A stretch of 64,000 nt of DNA from NCBI GenBank assembly GCA_003640385.1, contig RCAB01000201.1, forward strand, positions 40,586 through 104,585, in the 5' to 3' direction. Below are positions 41,901 through 55,037 of this stretch, piece by piece; the stretch's first letter is position 1, and each line of letters opens with the position of its first letter. Position numbers and translations under genes: made by a program. Under the pieces are notes generated by a model. The model saw nothing but the letters and a program-made list of their open reading frames with translations, was not told the origin of the DNA and ran no database searches. The DNA is from Setaria digitata (lineage: Eukaryota > Nematoda > Chromadorea > Rhabditida > Setariidae).

Positions 41901-44900
41901 CACGTATTCATTTTGAAGGAATAGGCAAATTTTTTACCTGCTTTCATGCTTTTTTTAAAAAAAGCATGAAAGCTGATTATATCAAAAAGTGGTGCACCAC
42001 ATTGTGATTTTTTTCACATCAGCCTTTCTTCTTTTCAGGACCTTCTGATTAATGTATATTCACCGATAATTAGTTTTTTTTTTCTTTACAGAATGTTATA
42101 GAGAGTCAAGTCGATTCTCGGGATGAGCCAGTGGATATCACCAGTGAAACAGAGAGTGTTGCACAGATTGGACAAACCGATGAAAGTACAATTTCAGTAG
42201 CTGAAGGAAGTTCAAATTTGCTTCCATCAACCTCTTCAGCAGTTGTTGTGAAGTTGCCAGTGAACACTCGATTACCTACTGATATGTATGGGCAACAAAA
42301 TAAAATGATTCGATGTTGCATAGTACATCAATTAATATGGCATTGCTTATATGGATTGCCGGAGGGAACAAAACCAAATGTTTGGGAAAGGTGGGGAGAT
42401 TCGCTTCTAACTAGACATTTTCCGCTGCTGATACAGATGAATTGGTTACTTCTGCCTGGAAATAACGACTAGATTTTGTGCTGGATGGTTAAATGTTTAG
42501 TATACTGAGCGGTTTTACTTTTTTTTTAGCCGAGTAACATTTTTGCGCAGTATTTAACAGCTCATAAGATTTCCAAAGCGTTTGAAATCACATCCGGTTT
42601 TGAGTTGATTCGTTGCTTGTTCCATATGGTATTTTAATATTGCATCCACAATTCACAGCTATGTTAATATTCTTGAAGGTTTTCTCCTTGCCGCGCGCCA
42701 GGACAGGGCATGCCAGTCGATCAGTGTCCGGTTTACGTGGATGATGAGTCACCGTATCGTTTCGTACCCCCAATACCACCGCACCAGGACTTACCACGTG
42801 GATGGTTCTTACTGCAAGATTTGATAAATGTATTGCCTCTATCGATTTACGTGTTATTTGTGAACATGAAGAATGCGGTAAATTGATTAAAGCTCTCTAC
42901 CAACTTTTTTTTTTTTATCTTTCACCACTTTTTTTCCTTTTTGGTTTTTAGGAAAAACATTAATCGAACGTTTTTATTTTTACTAAGCTTTCATAAGTTA
43001 CAGTTGTGTGGAATTTCAGGTGAACGTTATTGAGCCTTATTTGAAACATCCGATCCTACGACATATGTTAATTAGTGACCTTCCAATAGATATACGTGTC
43101 AAGTTATTGGGTAATAAAAAAGCTATTTTGCAGGTAGATGCTATGCTGGAATATTTAAAAGGATACATGGATTTATTATGAATATTTATGTAATCCATCC
43201 AATTTTTACTTACGTCCATTGTTCATAATTTGAATTTGTTATCTTTATATAAATAATTTCTTGCTGTTTCGTTTTTTTAGCTGGAGCACATTTTGCTTAC
43301 CTTGAGTGGTTTCGGATTAGCGAGAGTAGGCCCGACCGTGGATGCAAAAAAAGTTACAGGTGTTGAATTGGTATGACTTTTTTATCAGAAAATTTTAGTT
43401 GAAAACCAAAAATTACCCACTAGATCTTATTTTTTCTTTTTTAAGCAGTATTTTTATCTGTCCCATAGTGCTTATTTGCGGGATACAAGTACTTCACAAA
43501 AAGGATATTGCCGCGTATCTATGCCAATCGATCAGTACACTAAATATGAGTATACATTTGATACAATGAATGTAAGTTTAAAGCAAATTTGTTGATTTGT
43601 ACATTAATAAGATAGTGCTGTGGATGTAGTAGAAACTGGATTTAAATTTAATTCCTAGTTTTGAACATTTTTCCCTATTAGTATACGAAGATGTATAGAT
43701 GACGGTTATTTGTGAAGAAGTTGAAATTGCATAAATTTATAATTTTTTATTTTCCACGTATTTTTTTAATTTCATCGTTTGTAGGATGTCATTTATTACT
43801 GGCAACATTTGCGAGCAATTGTGCAAAGCACGCCGTTATCATTCAGGATAGAAACGCAGGTTATTTTCTGTGGTTTTGCACTTTTTGTATATTAAAAAGA
43901 ATTTCCTATAGATTTACAAAAGGAAGCATTACATTCAAAAGAGGAATCGTTAAAGAAATAAACCTAGTCCATTTTTCTCTGAAATCTAAAATAGAGTTCT
44001 AAACAGTTCATGGTTTTTGTAATTTTCAGCAAGAAGATGTGCGACTGTATAAGAAATATACAATCGGAATGTTCGACCGATCTCAAATTATAAAACCTTT
44101 CGAAGATTTATCATCAACTTGTTCACCTATTTTGCCTCATGACGGCTGCGCAGGTTTTGACTCTTCGTTTTTCATGTAAGTTTCATTTTTCAGTTGGATT
44201 AGGATCATACCCTACTATTAGTTTCATCCTTTTTAAAAGAAAGAAAATTAATAGAAAAAGTTTCAGTGGAAGAAAATTTTTATTGAAGTTGAAAGTATTA
44301 GTGTGTGGCTACTTAATGGTGTGAATTTGTCCTTAAGTCAGGGTAAGGAGATGATTTGAACAAAAATTAATTCTTCTATGTGTCTTCTCATATTTCGTCA
44401 AATGCTTTAACAAGTATTAGCAGTGATGGATTAATAATTAATTTCAGTTTCAACTGCGATTTCATTTATTCCACTGCTTTTGCAGACATTTAAGAAGACA
44501 CTGGGACCTTAATCCTCGGCCGCTGGATTTTGTGAATTGGTTTCTGCTTGAATGGCGTCGAGCATCCGAAAAAGCAAAATCTTTTGTTGAAGCTCGTGTA
44601 AAGAATTATCAGAATTCGTGGAATTCTTATTTTAGAGCTTTGGTGCCACCAGACAGTGGTGTCTTTCGAAGGTGTGATTCTTCATAGTTTAAAATTCTTT
44701 AAAGTTCTGCTCTTATATGTGATATTTTGTATAGGTCAAAAAAAAATGTTCCTATAAATAAGGATAAGTCGTTGTCTTTTTTTTTTTTTTTTTTTTTGAA
44801 AAAATAGGAGATTTAAGTTCCAAATATTTCTTAATAAGATAGTAATTATCTTTCTTTCTTTCTATTTTTTAGTTCAGAAACCTCGAAGAGCATTGAATTT

Positions 44901-47900
44901 TATACTCCGTTTGGCTGATTGAAATTGTGTTTGTTCAACCAGCTAGTATTAATTGACCGGAAATAAATTTATCTTTGTAGGATGTCAAATCAGTGTCATC
45001 CACTGGTACGAGCAAACCCTGGTTCTCTTGGTCGTAAAAATAACAGCTGTCGTTCGAAGCCATTTAAGGGAAAGAAGAAACGTGCCTATGATGAAGTTGA
45101 TATCATTTCTGAGCAACGGCGTGTACATCTAAGAAATAGATTTACTTCGCTAGAGCGCAATATGGTGATTTTTTGTCGACATTGTTCCTTCTTATATTTT
45201 AAAGTTTTTATATGTAAGAGAAGAGAGATTTTAGCCTTTCAGATTCAAATTAGTAATATAAATTTGTTCAGTTGATCCTTATTCGAGCCGTTGGATTTTT
45301 TTTGAATCCGATGTATCGATTCTGGTTAGAGCCTGCTGTGCTTCGGGATATTATGCATGAAAATGTTCAGGTTTGTTTATTTACACTGTTTTATTTTTGT
45401 TACTGCATCCATATTGTTTTGATCTGTTCCTAGAAATGTTTGCTTACTTTTTCGATCCAAGTTGGCGTTTAATTTACTCTGTTGCAGTATTTTTCAGTGA
45501 CTTTTAAATAATATTCTAGGAAGCACGTTCAAAAACAGTGCAAAGTTTAATGGCGGCTGGTGTTCGTGAGATGAAACGTCCTGAGCGCGTAACATACCTC
45601 CAACGGATTGTAAAAAATTTGGCTTCATTTAAGGTTTGATCCTATTCATTTTCTGCTTTTTATTGGTAGTTCTCATTGGTTTTTAAATACGTAATTCGAA
45701 AACTATTCTGGAATTTTTCAGGAAATGAGGGTTTTGCGCAGCCAGCTCGCGATGCATCCAATTTCAGACCCAACGTTGAAGAAGAAGTTTTTCATCGAAG
45801 CCTTCAACAAAGCGAAACAGCTACTATTTATGTAATAAAACATCTATTTACACTCATCTAGTTTTTGTCTTTAAAGTTTTGATTCAAATTTAATCTCATT
45901 AACTTTAATTTTAATATCAAAAGATATCGTTTATATATTTTAGGGAATCAGAAAAGTTACCAAAAACTAGTGAGGAAAATGAATCATTCGAGAAATTCAT
46001 GAACAATGGTAAAATAAACATATCAACAGAAGTTCAAAAAACTTTGACGATACCGACAAGATCACAAAAACCGAAGGATCCAAACCAGATCCGTCACTGC
46101 GTTGCTTTTAGCGTTATTGTTGTATGTGTTCCTTTTATTACGAGAGATTATTTTTATAGTATAAATGCATCTTTTAAAAAGAATTAATAAAAGAGTTTTT
46201 TTTTTTTTTCGATTCGAATTTCTTAAAAACTTCTAACGTATGTTGTAAGAAAAGTTTTCAGAGTGGGTAATTCGAAAAAATAAGTATCATTTTAATTTTG
46301 GGTTGCTAGATAATCTAAGTTAAAAAGCTTACTTTTTTCACTCGGGAAAAATTTTCGTCTAAAAGTTTATTTTCAGGCGGCTTTGATAAGTGAGCAAGAT
46401 TTAACTGATAAAAGCATGGAGCATATTTTTGAAAAGTTAGGGGTTACAGCTGTTACAAAGGTACTCGAACAACTTCGTATCGACGGCCTTATCACCAGGC
46501 AGCGGTTTCCTATTGAAGATTCAAAATTTTCTTGGAAAAGTCAAGCAACATTGTCATTTAAGTAAGCGTGGTTGATTTATAATCAGTGTTGTAAGCGTTA
46601 GATGGGTATAGATATTCTGTACTTGGTTGCAGTATTATAATATTCTTTTTACAGCTTTCGACACTTCTTCAATCACCGTTTCCATCCAGATATGTTGGAG
46701 CAACTTCTTGAATCCAGTGAGGAAATGGAACGTGGCACAGGTTTTGCAGGTGATGATGATACAGCCGGCACTGTTGCAGCTGCCACTAAATGTTTCTACA
46801 CAGAAGTAATTTATAATGCTTGTTTTCGGCAGTTTTGGTAATTGGATATCCTTCATTCGGTTAATGTAAGATTGAAAATGACTACAACTTTTTAAACGGT
46901 TTTGAATTTCTCATTAATATTTAAGCTGTAGTTTGTCGTCATGTGGTGAATCTTATTACTTCCATTATTTTATAGTCAACACTGAAAATAACAATGGATG
47001 ATAATGTACTGGAATGTTTCGATGCGTCTTCTCAAGAAGTACGTTGTAAGCTCATTATCACAATTACTAGATTTCAGAAAGAAAGTTGCAGTAGTAATAC
47101 AATTCCACTGTTCCTCGAAATTTTTATATTGTGTTATTCTGCTTGTGTGCGATATTGATTTTATAATTTATATATGTTATGAAATTTGTTCCTAGGTCAA
47201 GTGATAATTTATTTTGTGTTACAAGAAGCTTTGATTTCCATTGATAACTTGGAAAATTTTCAGCAAATTGTCAATGCTACTAAACAGCTGCGTTATTTGG
47301 AATCAGCAGATTTGCATTTAGAGCGAATAACAGTAAAGCCAGAAGGAGTTTCTGCACCATGTGATATACCTGATTTACAGCATCTATTGAGTTCACTGAA
47401 ACAGATTCATTCATTTGAAATGTTAAAGAACGCAAATTTCGATGATTATTTAGTGGCGCAGCCGGTTTCTTCGCGTTCGTTTTTACGTCAGCTTCATAAA
47501 ACCATAAAAGAGTCAAAATTTATTGGAATGTCAATCGAGGAATTAATAGTGAGTTTTGAAAAGTTTTAGATATGGAGTTCATGTTTTGCGAAAAGTGCCA
47601 AATTTTCATTTCAGGAGCTTCACAATTTCGATAAGTCTTTTGGTCAGAATTGTGTGATACATGGTTGTAATTAATTTAGATTCTATTTTACTCCATTAAT
47701 CTTTGAAATCATTCAGACGGTTTTAAAAATTAGTGGTTCTCATATAAGTTCGCTTGTGCAACAAATGGAAGCAGATTCGCAGCTAGTAAGTGTTGGTATT
47801 GATACCGTACGTTATGTTCTCCCGACTTACAGTGACTGTTGGCTTGTTCCATATGGAAAACTTGTTTATGTTCCAAGACCTTGGCTAACACCATCAGGTG

Positions 47901-48874
47901 AAATTTATGCACCCGCTGTTAGGTACGTTTGTATTAAATATATTGTGGAAATTTTCCAACAAAATCTGCATAATTAATTGTTTATGAGAAAGAAATGAAG
48001 GGTTCCAAAATCCCCTCCCGACATAATTGAATTAGCGAGTTTTTCCGTCCCTTAAGTTGCGCTTATTTTCTTATTTTCTTACTTTCTTTACGTTAATGTT
48101 GTTTTCCCGGATATGGCCTAGAAACTGTCACATCTAGTTTAAGGATTCATATAATTTGAAGTCACCATTTCAAGCATGAAAGATTAATATATACAGAGCT
48201 TCACATTTTAAGATGGATGGCAGAAGGTGTCCTATTTTCGATCATCAGTCGTCCTGGTTGTCCTATTGATGAGTTGAAAAGGCGATTTGCTTATGTTTTG
48301 CAACCGCGAATGTTACTGGAAATAGTTCAGATCCTGGAACAGTGTAATTGTATTCGAATTCAGAAACTGTCTTCCAGACCATTTAAAAGAAAATCTGTAT
48401 TTGAAGATGGTTGGTTCTCTAACTCTTCTTATATTTCTTTGTCAACGGATTAAAATATCATGAATCTAGCCTATGTCGACAAAATAAATAATTCGTAATT
48501 TTTGGGTATTTTTTATATATTTTTATGCAAAAATCAAAAACAAAGTGTGAGATCTTTAATTTTTTTTTTTTCAAAGATTTGACTGTGCTATATATATATA
48601 TTATATATATAGCACANGATGTGGATTAAAATGATATGAAGCGAGTCAAAGCATATAAAATAATTCATTGGTGATAAATGCAACATATGTAGGATGCAAA
48701 GAAATGTTTAAACATATTTCGTATAGATATCTAGAAATTTTGCTTTCAGTCCAAATGGAAACAGATATTTTCTATGTGTCTGCAACCAAGAATGCAATGG
48801 AGCGATTTTCTAGAATATTTGGTGCAATACCGTTACCTGCAATTCTTAAATCAACTCGAATAGATGATATTTAA
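38936..48874 (+). CDS. GTF3C1: TFIIIC largest subunit, N-terminal part not found
   Basis: TFIIIC B-box binding subunit, needed for RNA polymerase III transcription of tRNA genes. Exons: 38936-39141, 39256-39310, 39483-39744, 39833-39960, 40079-40221, 40379-40480, 40718-40839, 41160-41223, 41448-41561, 42092-42390, 42679-42877, 43020-43133, 43281-43370, 43449-43571, 43785-43859, 44030-44175, 44486-44671, 44981-45164, 45272-45370, 45520-45633, 45722-45831, 45944-46121, 46377-46561, 46655-46805, 46976-47045, 47196-47548, 47717-47922, 48213-48409, 48750-48874. They join in frame to 1,465 residues. Blocks match human GTF3C1 in order: VYVDDES..PPIPPHQD, DLINVLPLSIYV, DVIYYWQHLRA, GFDSSFF.HLRRHW, FRHFFNHRFHPDML, FSIISRPGCPI and VLQPRMLLEIVQ. 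Human is about 2,100 residues; the missing length is mostly N-terminal. Acceptors before 39483, 42679 and 48213 were chosen by phase over nearby ones. Confidence 0.94.
41940..41973. repeat. 34-bp perfect palindrome in a GTF3C1 intron
   Basis: A 17-base arm (GCTTTCATGC followed by seven T) is followed with no spacer by its exact reverse complement. It would form a hairpin without a loop in the intron between 41561 and 42092. Confidence 0.9.
48584..48617. repeat. AT-rich inverted repeat ending at N 48617
   Basis: TGTGCTATATATA at 48584 onward is mirrored by TATATATAGCACA ending at 48616, the base before the N. The foldback ends exactly where the contig ends, in the last GTF3C1 intron. Confidence 0.8.
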
Positions 48875-50047
48875 TTACTGATCTAAGTTATGTAACCTAC
48901 TTTCATAATTTTTCTAATTTTTTTTTTGCTAGTCTTGATAATACACAAATAAATTTCAGTAGAATGTTTACGACTCCAGATTTCTTACCAGCCGATTTTT
49001 CATGCACTCATATTTTCTTTGTTAAGTCCTCACTGTACTTTAAAAGAAAATCGATCGTGAACTTTTTTTTTCGTTTCTCATTTTATTCTCTTACCTCTCT
49101 TATTTTTCTTTTTAGTACTATGAAATTGTATTTTTCACTGCAAAGTTACCACCATTTGTGTTATAAACGCAATTCTGTAAAGTGGTCGGATCAACTGTTT
49201 TCACCTACATTTATTGATTAAATGATTTTTCATTTGGTTTAGAAAGAATGAGAAAACAATACCTCATGTCTAAACCGGTCGTTAAGATTTTTCCTTCTTT
49301 ATGGTAGGCTAAACTCTCTTCATACCTTCACGTCCTTATTCACACAGTTTAAGTGTGCTCCAGAGTTCCGTGGTCTGCACAAAGTTGTGTCCTCTGTAAA
49401 TCGGGAAAGTGGATTCTTTCTTTTGGGATTCTTGATATGGAAATATTAGTCTTTACACAGTTTTCATTGTTTATCATGTCTTTAATCCAAGTTACCTCAT
49501 TCCTATTCAAATGCAGCTGAGAATCGTTCCTATTCTCGATTTGGGGCTTGCTTCTCCTTATAAGCGGTTTCTGTTTATATTCTTCACTTAGAAAATGATT
49601 GACGATTGCTTTACAAAATGCAACGAGCAAATTCAAATTGATTTTTGAACGATGTATTTCTCATCTTCATTTTCAAAACCTTTATGAATTTATTTTTCCA
49701 GCTTTAATTTTGTGTTTTTCAAAATTTATTTCAAATTAGCCTTCATTTCAAGTAAGATTTCAGATATTGAGATTTTTTAAGACTAGTTTATAAAAATGTC
49801 GCGGAAAACAGGTCATGAATGCCACGTGAAATTTTTGAGAATCATTGAAAATTGCGGGTACTGAAGAAAATGAAACTGATTCATATTTAGCTTTTAATTT
49901 CATACTATGTTGTTTGTCGGTGTTTGTAGGAACTGTTAAGCTGAAAAATAGGAGCGGATAGTGGCCTCTTAAAAGTTCTTTATTTCCAATTAAAACTGAT
50001 TTCGGATGTGGTTTTGCAGAGTTCACTAACAAAGTAATAAAGGGACG
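48875..50047. other. Intergenic region, no further gene supported
   Basis: It holds the GTF3C1 3' UTR and the RMDN1 leader. A 95-codon open frame on the minus strand (49349-49636) has reasonable composition but no recognisable domain. A good acceptor, GTTTTGCAG, ends at 50019, 28 bases before the RMDN1 start codon, and is the likely spliced-leader site. Confidence 0.5.
48948..48953 (+). terminator. Poly(A) signal for GTF3C1
   Basis: AATAAA 74 bases after the GTF3C1 stop codon. Confidence 0.55.
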
Positions 50048-53000
50048 ATGCTGCATGTTTTTAATGGTCCAGTTGAGCCAGTATCGTTGTCTGAATTTCA
50101 AAAGACCAAAGGAAAGAAAACTTTATTCCCATATCATACCGTAAGCCTTTAAAGATTTCTCATTGTCCTTTCTAGTTGCTATACAGGGAGTGAAGTGTTA
50201 TAAAATTTCTTTAGTCCTTTTTGTATTGAGGTTAATGTATCTCGCTTATTTAGTTCGACAATTCCTTGGGCTGCACAATTTTTGAATTTTGCTTGTTTGT
50301 TTGTTCAAGTGTAATAACTTTTATCAGTTATTGTTGTACTTATCCAGAAACTGTTAAACACATTCTCTCTATTTTGATTGGACATACAAATAAAGGCTCT
50401 GGCCATTACATGGCATCTCTAGCGAAATCCTTGCACAAAATTAAATCAATTTTTAATATAGTACAGACAAACACTACTTGCACCAACGTAGAAGACGGCG
50501 AAATAATTTGTGGTCATCGCTGTTGAATGTTTTTTTGGCACGGTATGAGTCAGAATGATTCGTCGTATGAACGAAGAAGTAACATGTCTTGTGTCACCTG
50601 ACAGGAAAGTAAAAGTGTTGAGTTTACGGAACTTCTGTACAACACCTTTTGTTTTTGACTTCACCCAATAACGAGAAAGAGTGTTTGCGGAACATGGCAG
50701 CATTTCTGCAAGAGTTGATGATGGCTGCTTGGGACAGTCATTTCGTTATAACGCGCTGATTTTCTGGTTTTTTTCTTTTTTTTTTTTTTTTTTTGGAGCA
50801 TTGGATCATTTTGATAAGTTTGAAAGATTTTGGGGATTACCTCAAGTCAGAAAAAAAAAAAACAACAGTTAATTCCTTTGAAAAGGAAAAGGAATTTAGG
50901 ATAAATTGTTTTGAAGCATGAGTGTACGGAAATTTATATCAAACTCCCTGAGGTGGATGGGAACTTTTCCTCTCGTTTTATGAAATTTCATTTAAAAGAA
51001 TGATAGTTGCTTATCCTGGCAATTGAACTTTTCCCTTCTTGGTTCTTACAGCATTTTTTTCTTGTGTGGATGTGAAATTTATGGCCTTGACTATGCCTCG
51101 ATTTCAGTTCTCTATGTATTCTTCGAATGAATGGCCGGCTTTAATTGCCTGTCTGAATGAATTAAAGATATCTACAATATTCCAATACTATATTTCTTGT
51201 ATACTTTGAAATACTTGATTCTTAATTGAATACTTGGCAAACTGTCGTTCAATTTCTGGTTACAGAAGCAAGAAGTCATCTATCACGAAGATGGGCGACG
51301 CTTTGTGGATAACAAAATTGAAAATGAACGAAGTGCGTCTAATCTGTGGACCACAGCGCTAGCATGTTCAGTCGCGCATGATTTAAAGGAACGATCTAAT
51401 GAGGATTTCACTTTGCGCAATCTTGGTTTTATGCGATATGGTGAGACTTTGGATCAGAAAAGCACTAAAAAGATAGAAAGATATCGAATTTCGAAGTTGG
51501 TCACCTTGAGATATGAAACTTCTAGTCCTAAAGCATCATTTGACCATCTTTCTGTCTGCCTTTAAATTTTGTAGTTAGCCAAAAAATATTTTCAGTGTTT
51601 TATTTGTTACAACAGTTTGTTCGACGGCATGGCAGTACACGGACAACACTTGCTCTGATGATCGTGAATATTTTATTAATTGTATTGTTTCTTTACTTTT
51701 TTATTTTTTGATTTTTTGTTACGCCGACAAATTCTAAGATGCTGAACTGATTAAATGTGTTTTATTTGTTCACATACCACTTTACCATGGAATAGTTGGG
51801 TGTGCTGCATGATTTTTGCTTAGAAATTGCGGAGTAATAACATCAAGATTAATGCAAGTTCGGTTTACGAAGACTTGCATAAAATCTTTAGACACTGATT
51901 ACTCTTCATAGTTCATTACGCAAGGCAGAGAATGGAAAAATGAGTTTTTTTTTTTTTTCTCGCCAATTTCAACGTACTAAAAGCGTAGCAGTCTTGGTCT
52001 CATATTAACATATGAGACTAAAATTCAACTATGACCCAAAGTTCCTTATAACTGGAAAATGCTCACAAATGAATTAGAGAAGGAGACCATCGTATTTACA
52101 ACTTCAGAAGTGCTGCCGTTTAAATGTTAGCTTCCTAATGCTGCTCTTACGATATCGAGCTGTTATGAATTAAACTCGAAAAATTAAGCCTGAGCTTGCT
52201 AACTTGGATCATCCTCATATCAGGACATTTTCAAGGCTTTTATGTGCAGTGCGGTGCATATCTTCTGTGCAATCCTCACAATTATTCGAACTGTGAGTAG
52301 GGCTTGCTCTCATGACGAACCATTTTAAACAAAGAATGTAACTTAGGGAATTCGGAACCTTTCTCCAGGTAAAAGTTCATTCCAACATTCCACACAGACC
52401 TAACCTATTCTTCTTCGGATTCCGAAATGTCCTATTGATAAATGGATGCTTTGACACACTCCACCTCACAGTTCGTTCGCATTGGACAATCGGACTTACA
52501 CTCCACATGACATCTCACGAACCATTTCAGTCACCTAACTCCACAATTCGAAGACGATGAGACGAATACGGGCCGTACTATATTCTGTTTCCTCAACTTC
52601 TGGCTAGACGTGTTCTGGCGTCTAATGTGTGCTGGTGTGGGTCGTTTGAGATTGTAAGTGTCGCGATACATTCGCGGCGTCGTCCGGTAGTTCTTTTTTA
52701 AAGTGACTACCCAGATCAGATGGAGGTAGATAAGTAATTGTCGTGAAGGTGAGATAATCCGGTATGGTCTGACTGATCTGGTTTGCTTTGATTAAATGAA
52801 ATTTTTTTTTTTTGGTTATTCTTTATATCGCATACTTTCTAGCTGCTTTCATGCTTATCAAAGTGTTGGTACAGTCGTCACGATTTGTATCTTTGAGTAA
52901 TGGTTGGATACATGCTGTTAGGGTTGGTTTGCATTTGTTAATTCTAAAAATTGACTGGACAAATTCTTTCAATCCACTGATAGTGTCATTTCTTTTTTGA

Positions 53001-55037
53001 AGGGTATTCGAGGTGCGACTAAACAAAGATTCGATACATACAAAAGAATACTACAAATTCTTCTAGGAACTACCGCTACTGGCACAACAGGTTGGCACTG
53101 TTACTTCATTAATTACTATATGCCTTAATTTCTACATGTTGGGGGGTAGCTTGTTATTGAGTATGTTATAATTTATTATTCAGTTGTTTGATATTCGTTT
53201 TTGCATGTTTCCAGGTCTGGCAGTACTGCCCTTTTTGGGTAAGAAGTCGGAAAATTACGATATCTCTAAGGAAAGTGCAAAACTAGAACGTTTCATCCAG
53301 GAGGCGGATACATTATATAGCGTTTATTTGATCGAAAATGCATACAGTGTCTTAAGGAGGTTTTTTTTATTAAAGATGTAATTTTTCATCCTTTGATTAA
53401 AAGTATCTAGCAGTTGAGAAATCTTATATGATCGGCTATTTTTTAGATTTTCATCAGGCAATGATCCTCAAATGCTTTGGCGGCTGGCTCGCATACTTTG
53501 CGAAAAAGCTAAAATGTCGCAGGTTTTAAGTTTTTGGTTAATTTACCGTAGGGTTTAAGGTGCTTTTAGTTAATTCCATTGTTTAAAAAAAGCGTCATAT
53601 GAAGATGCGTTGCATAACATTTATTTAATTAAAAGTATATCAGTGATTTAAGTTCCCACTGCTGGAGATGTTTTTTTTTTTTTCAGTGTATGGGAAATAT
53701 GACTTGATTTGGTTTGATCTTTGACGGAGTTACGGGCTACTTAATTGATATAAACTTTAATCTTACAGAAAATGTTTCAGGATAAAGATGACAGAAAGAG
53801 ATTCATGTATGATGCCTTAAAAATGGCTGAAAAAGCATTGGATAATGAGGGTGAGCAGTGTTGTTGGGAAGCACACAAGTGGTAAGTCTTAAAAAGTGTT
53901 ATTCAACAAACAAATATACGCTCTGCTGCTATTTCTAAAAATGTTTGCAGTTGTACAAAACATAAAACTCCAAATACTAATTGCATTGGTTAACTGCAAG
54001 CAATAAGTTTCCAGTTTAAGAAGTTAGAAATTATTTAATATTTTTAGTCCAAGTTCTCCCTTTTTAATTCTTCGCTTGAGTTACTTAACGATAGCGCACA
54101 TTCATTTTGGGTACAGGATAGTTTGAAGTGATTTGTTTATGTTTCAACATTTTCTATGCGCACTACCTGGTAAAGTATTCATTGGATGAGCAATCATCAA
54201 CAAGATAAGTTCTGTTGGAAATTTTTTTGTTATTTTGAGGATTAAAATCTTGCTGTTTGCTTAGGTACGGTATTGTGCTAAGCTATGTATCAGAGTATGA
54301 AGGTACAAGGCAGCAAGTTCGACACTCCTTCGAAGTCCGCAAGCATCTTGAAAAAGCACTTGATCTAAATTCTACTGATGCAACTACTTGGCATGCACTT
54401 GGTTTGTATTATTTACGCTTATTACTTAGAAGTTAGACAGTGTTCTAATTTCTGAAGATTTCTTCCTTGATTGTGGATTGTTTGTCCGTTGCTTAAACTT
54501 TTGATAACTTACTGTTTTAGGTGTGTGGTTCTTTACATATGCTGATTTATCGCCATGGAAAGCTTTAATAGTTAAAGCATTATTTGGGTCAGTTCCCACA
54601 GCAACATACGAAGATGCTTTAAGATGTTTCCAGAAAGCTGAATTTATCAGCGTAAGTTTACAAGTAGTTTATCAAGCATGTTTTTTTTTTTTGTTATATT
54701 GATTCTTTTCCTTTTTCAGTGTAATATTTTTTGTAATAAGCAAGTTTAAAAGATTTTCATTATTTTTAGCCAAATGTTCATTCTTCGAATTTATGGTATT
54801 TGGCAGAAGTGAAATCAAGACTTGGAGAAAAAGAAGAGGCTTTTGAGCTTTATAAAGCTGCATTCAAAATGCCAATTGTTACCATGGATGATGGTGATAC
54901 CCACGATAAGGTAGAAATTTCTGCACCGAAAACTTTTATTTTTAAACTTTTACTATTAAAATTTGTAACTTTGTTATTTATTTCAGGCGTATGAAAAATT
55001 ACGAAAGCTTGGTGTGAAAGATTTCACTAAACTATAG
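50048..55037 (+). CDS. RMDN1: Regulator of microtubule dynamics (RMD) protein
   Basis: TPR-like protein of the RMD family. C. elegans RMD-1 binds microtubules and is needed for chromosome segregation; vertebrate members also sit at mitochondria or ER. Exons: 50048-50140, 51266-51440, 53013-53090, 53215-53359, 53447-53522, 53769-53881, 54265-54401, 54521-54651, 54770-54910, 54987-55037; 379 residues. The C-terminal two thirds match RMDN1: AYSVLRRF, MLWRLARIL, EAHKWYGIVLS, ALDLNSTDATTWHALG, TYEDALRCFQKAE and PNVHSSNLWYLAEV. A Gly/Thr-rich hydrophobic segment (ILLGTTATGTTGLAVLPFLG) precedes the helices. The first two exons are unfamiliar but join in phase. The join 51440-53013 uses a weak acceptor. 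The stronger one at 53002 would need a different upstream donor or another exon, so the first 90 residues are less certain. Exon 53769 has an in-frame alternative acceptor at 53780. Confidence 0.9.

Noticed and set aside
42532..42623. Open stretch after a strong acceptor (PSNIFAQYLTAHKISKAFE)
   Set aside because: Phase does not fit the preceding GTF3C1 exon, and the flanking exons join without it.
42659..42678. 20-base microexon in GTF3C1
   Set aside because: It would require a 23-base intron. Starting the next exon at 42679 joins the frame directly, so the microexon is unnecessary.
47615..47675. Possible GTF3C1 exon after ATTTCAG (ELHNFDKSF)
   Set aside because: Including it breaks frame. 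The exons 47196-47548 and 47717-47922 join directly in phase 0.
49349..49636. 95-codon minus-strand frame, considered as a retroelement fragment
   Set aside because: No reverse transcriptase, endonuclease or integrase motif is visible. Left as unassigned noncoding sequence.
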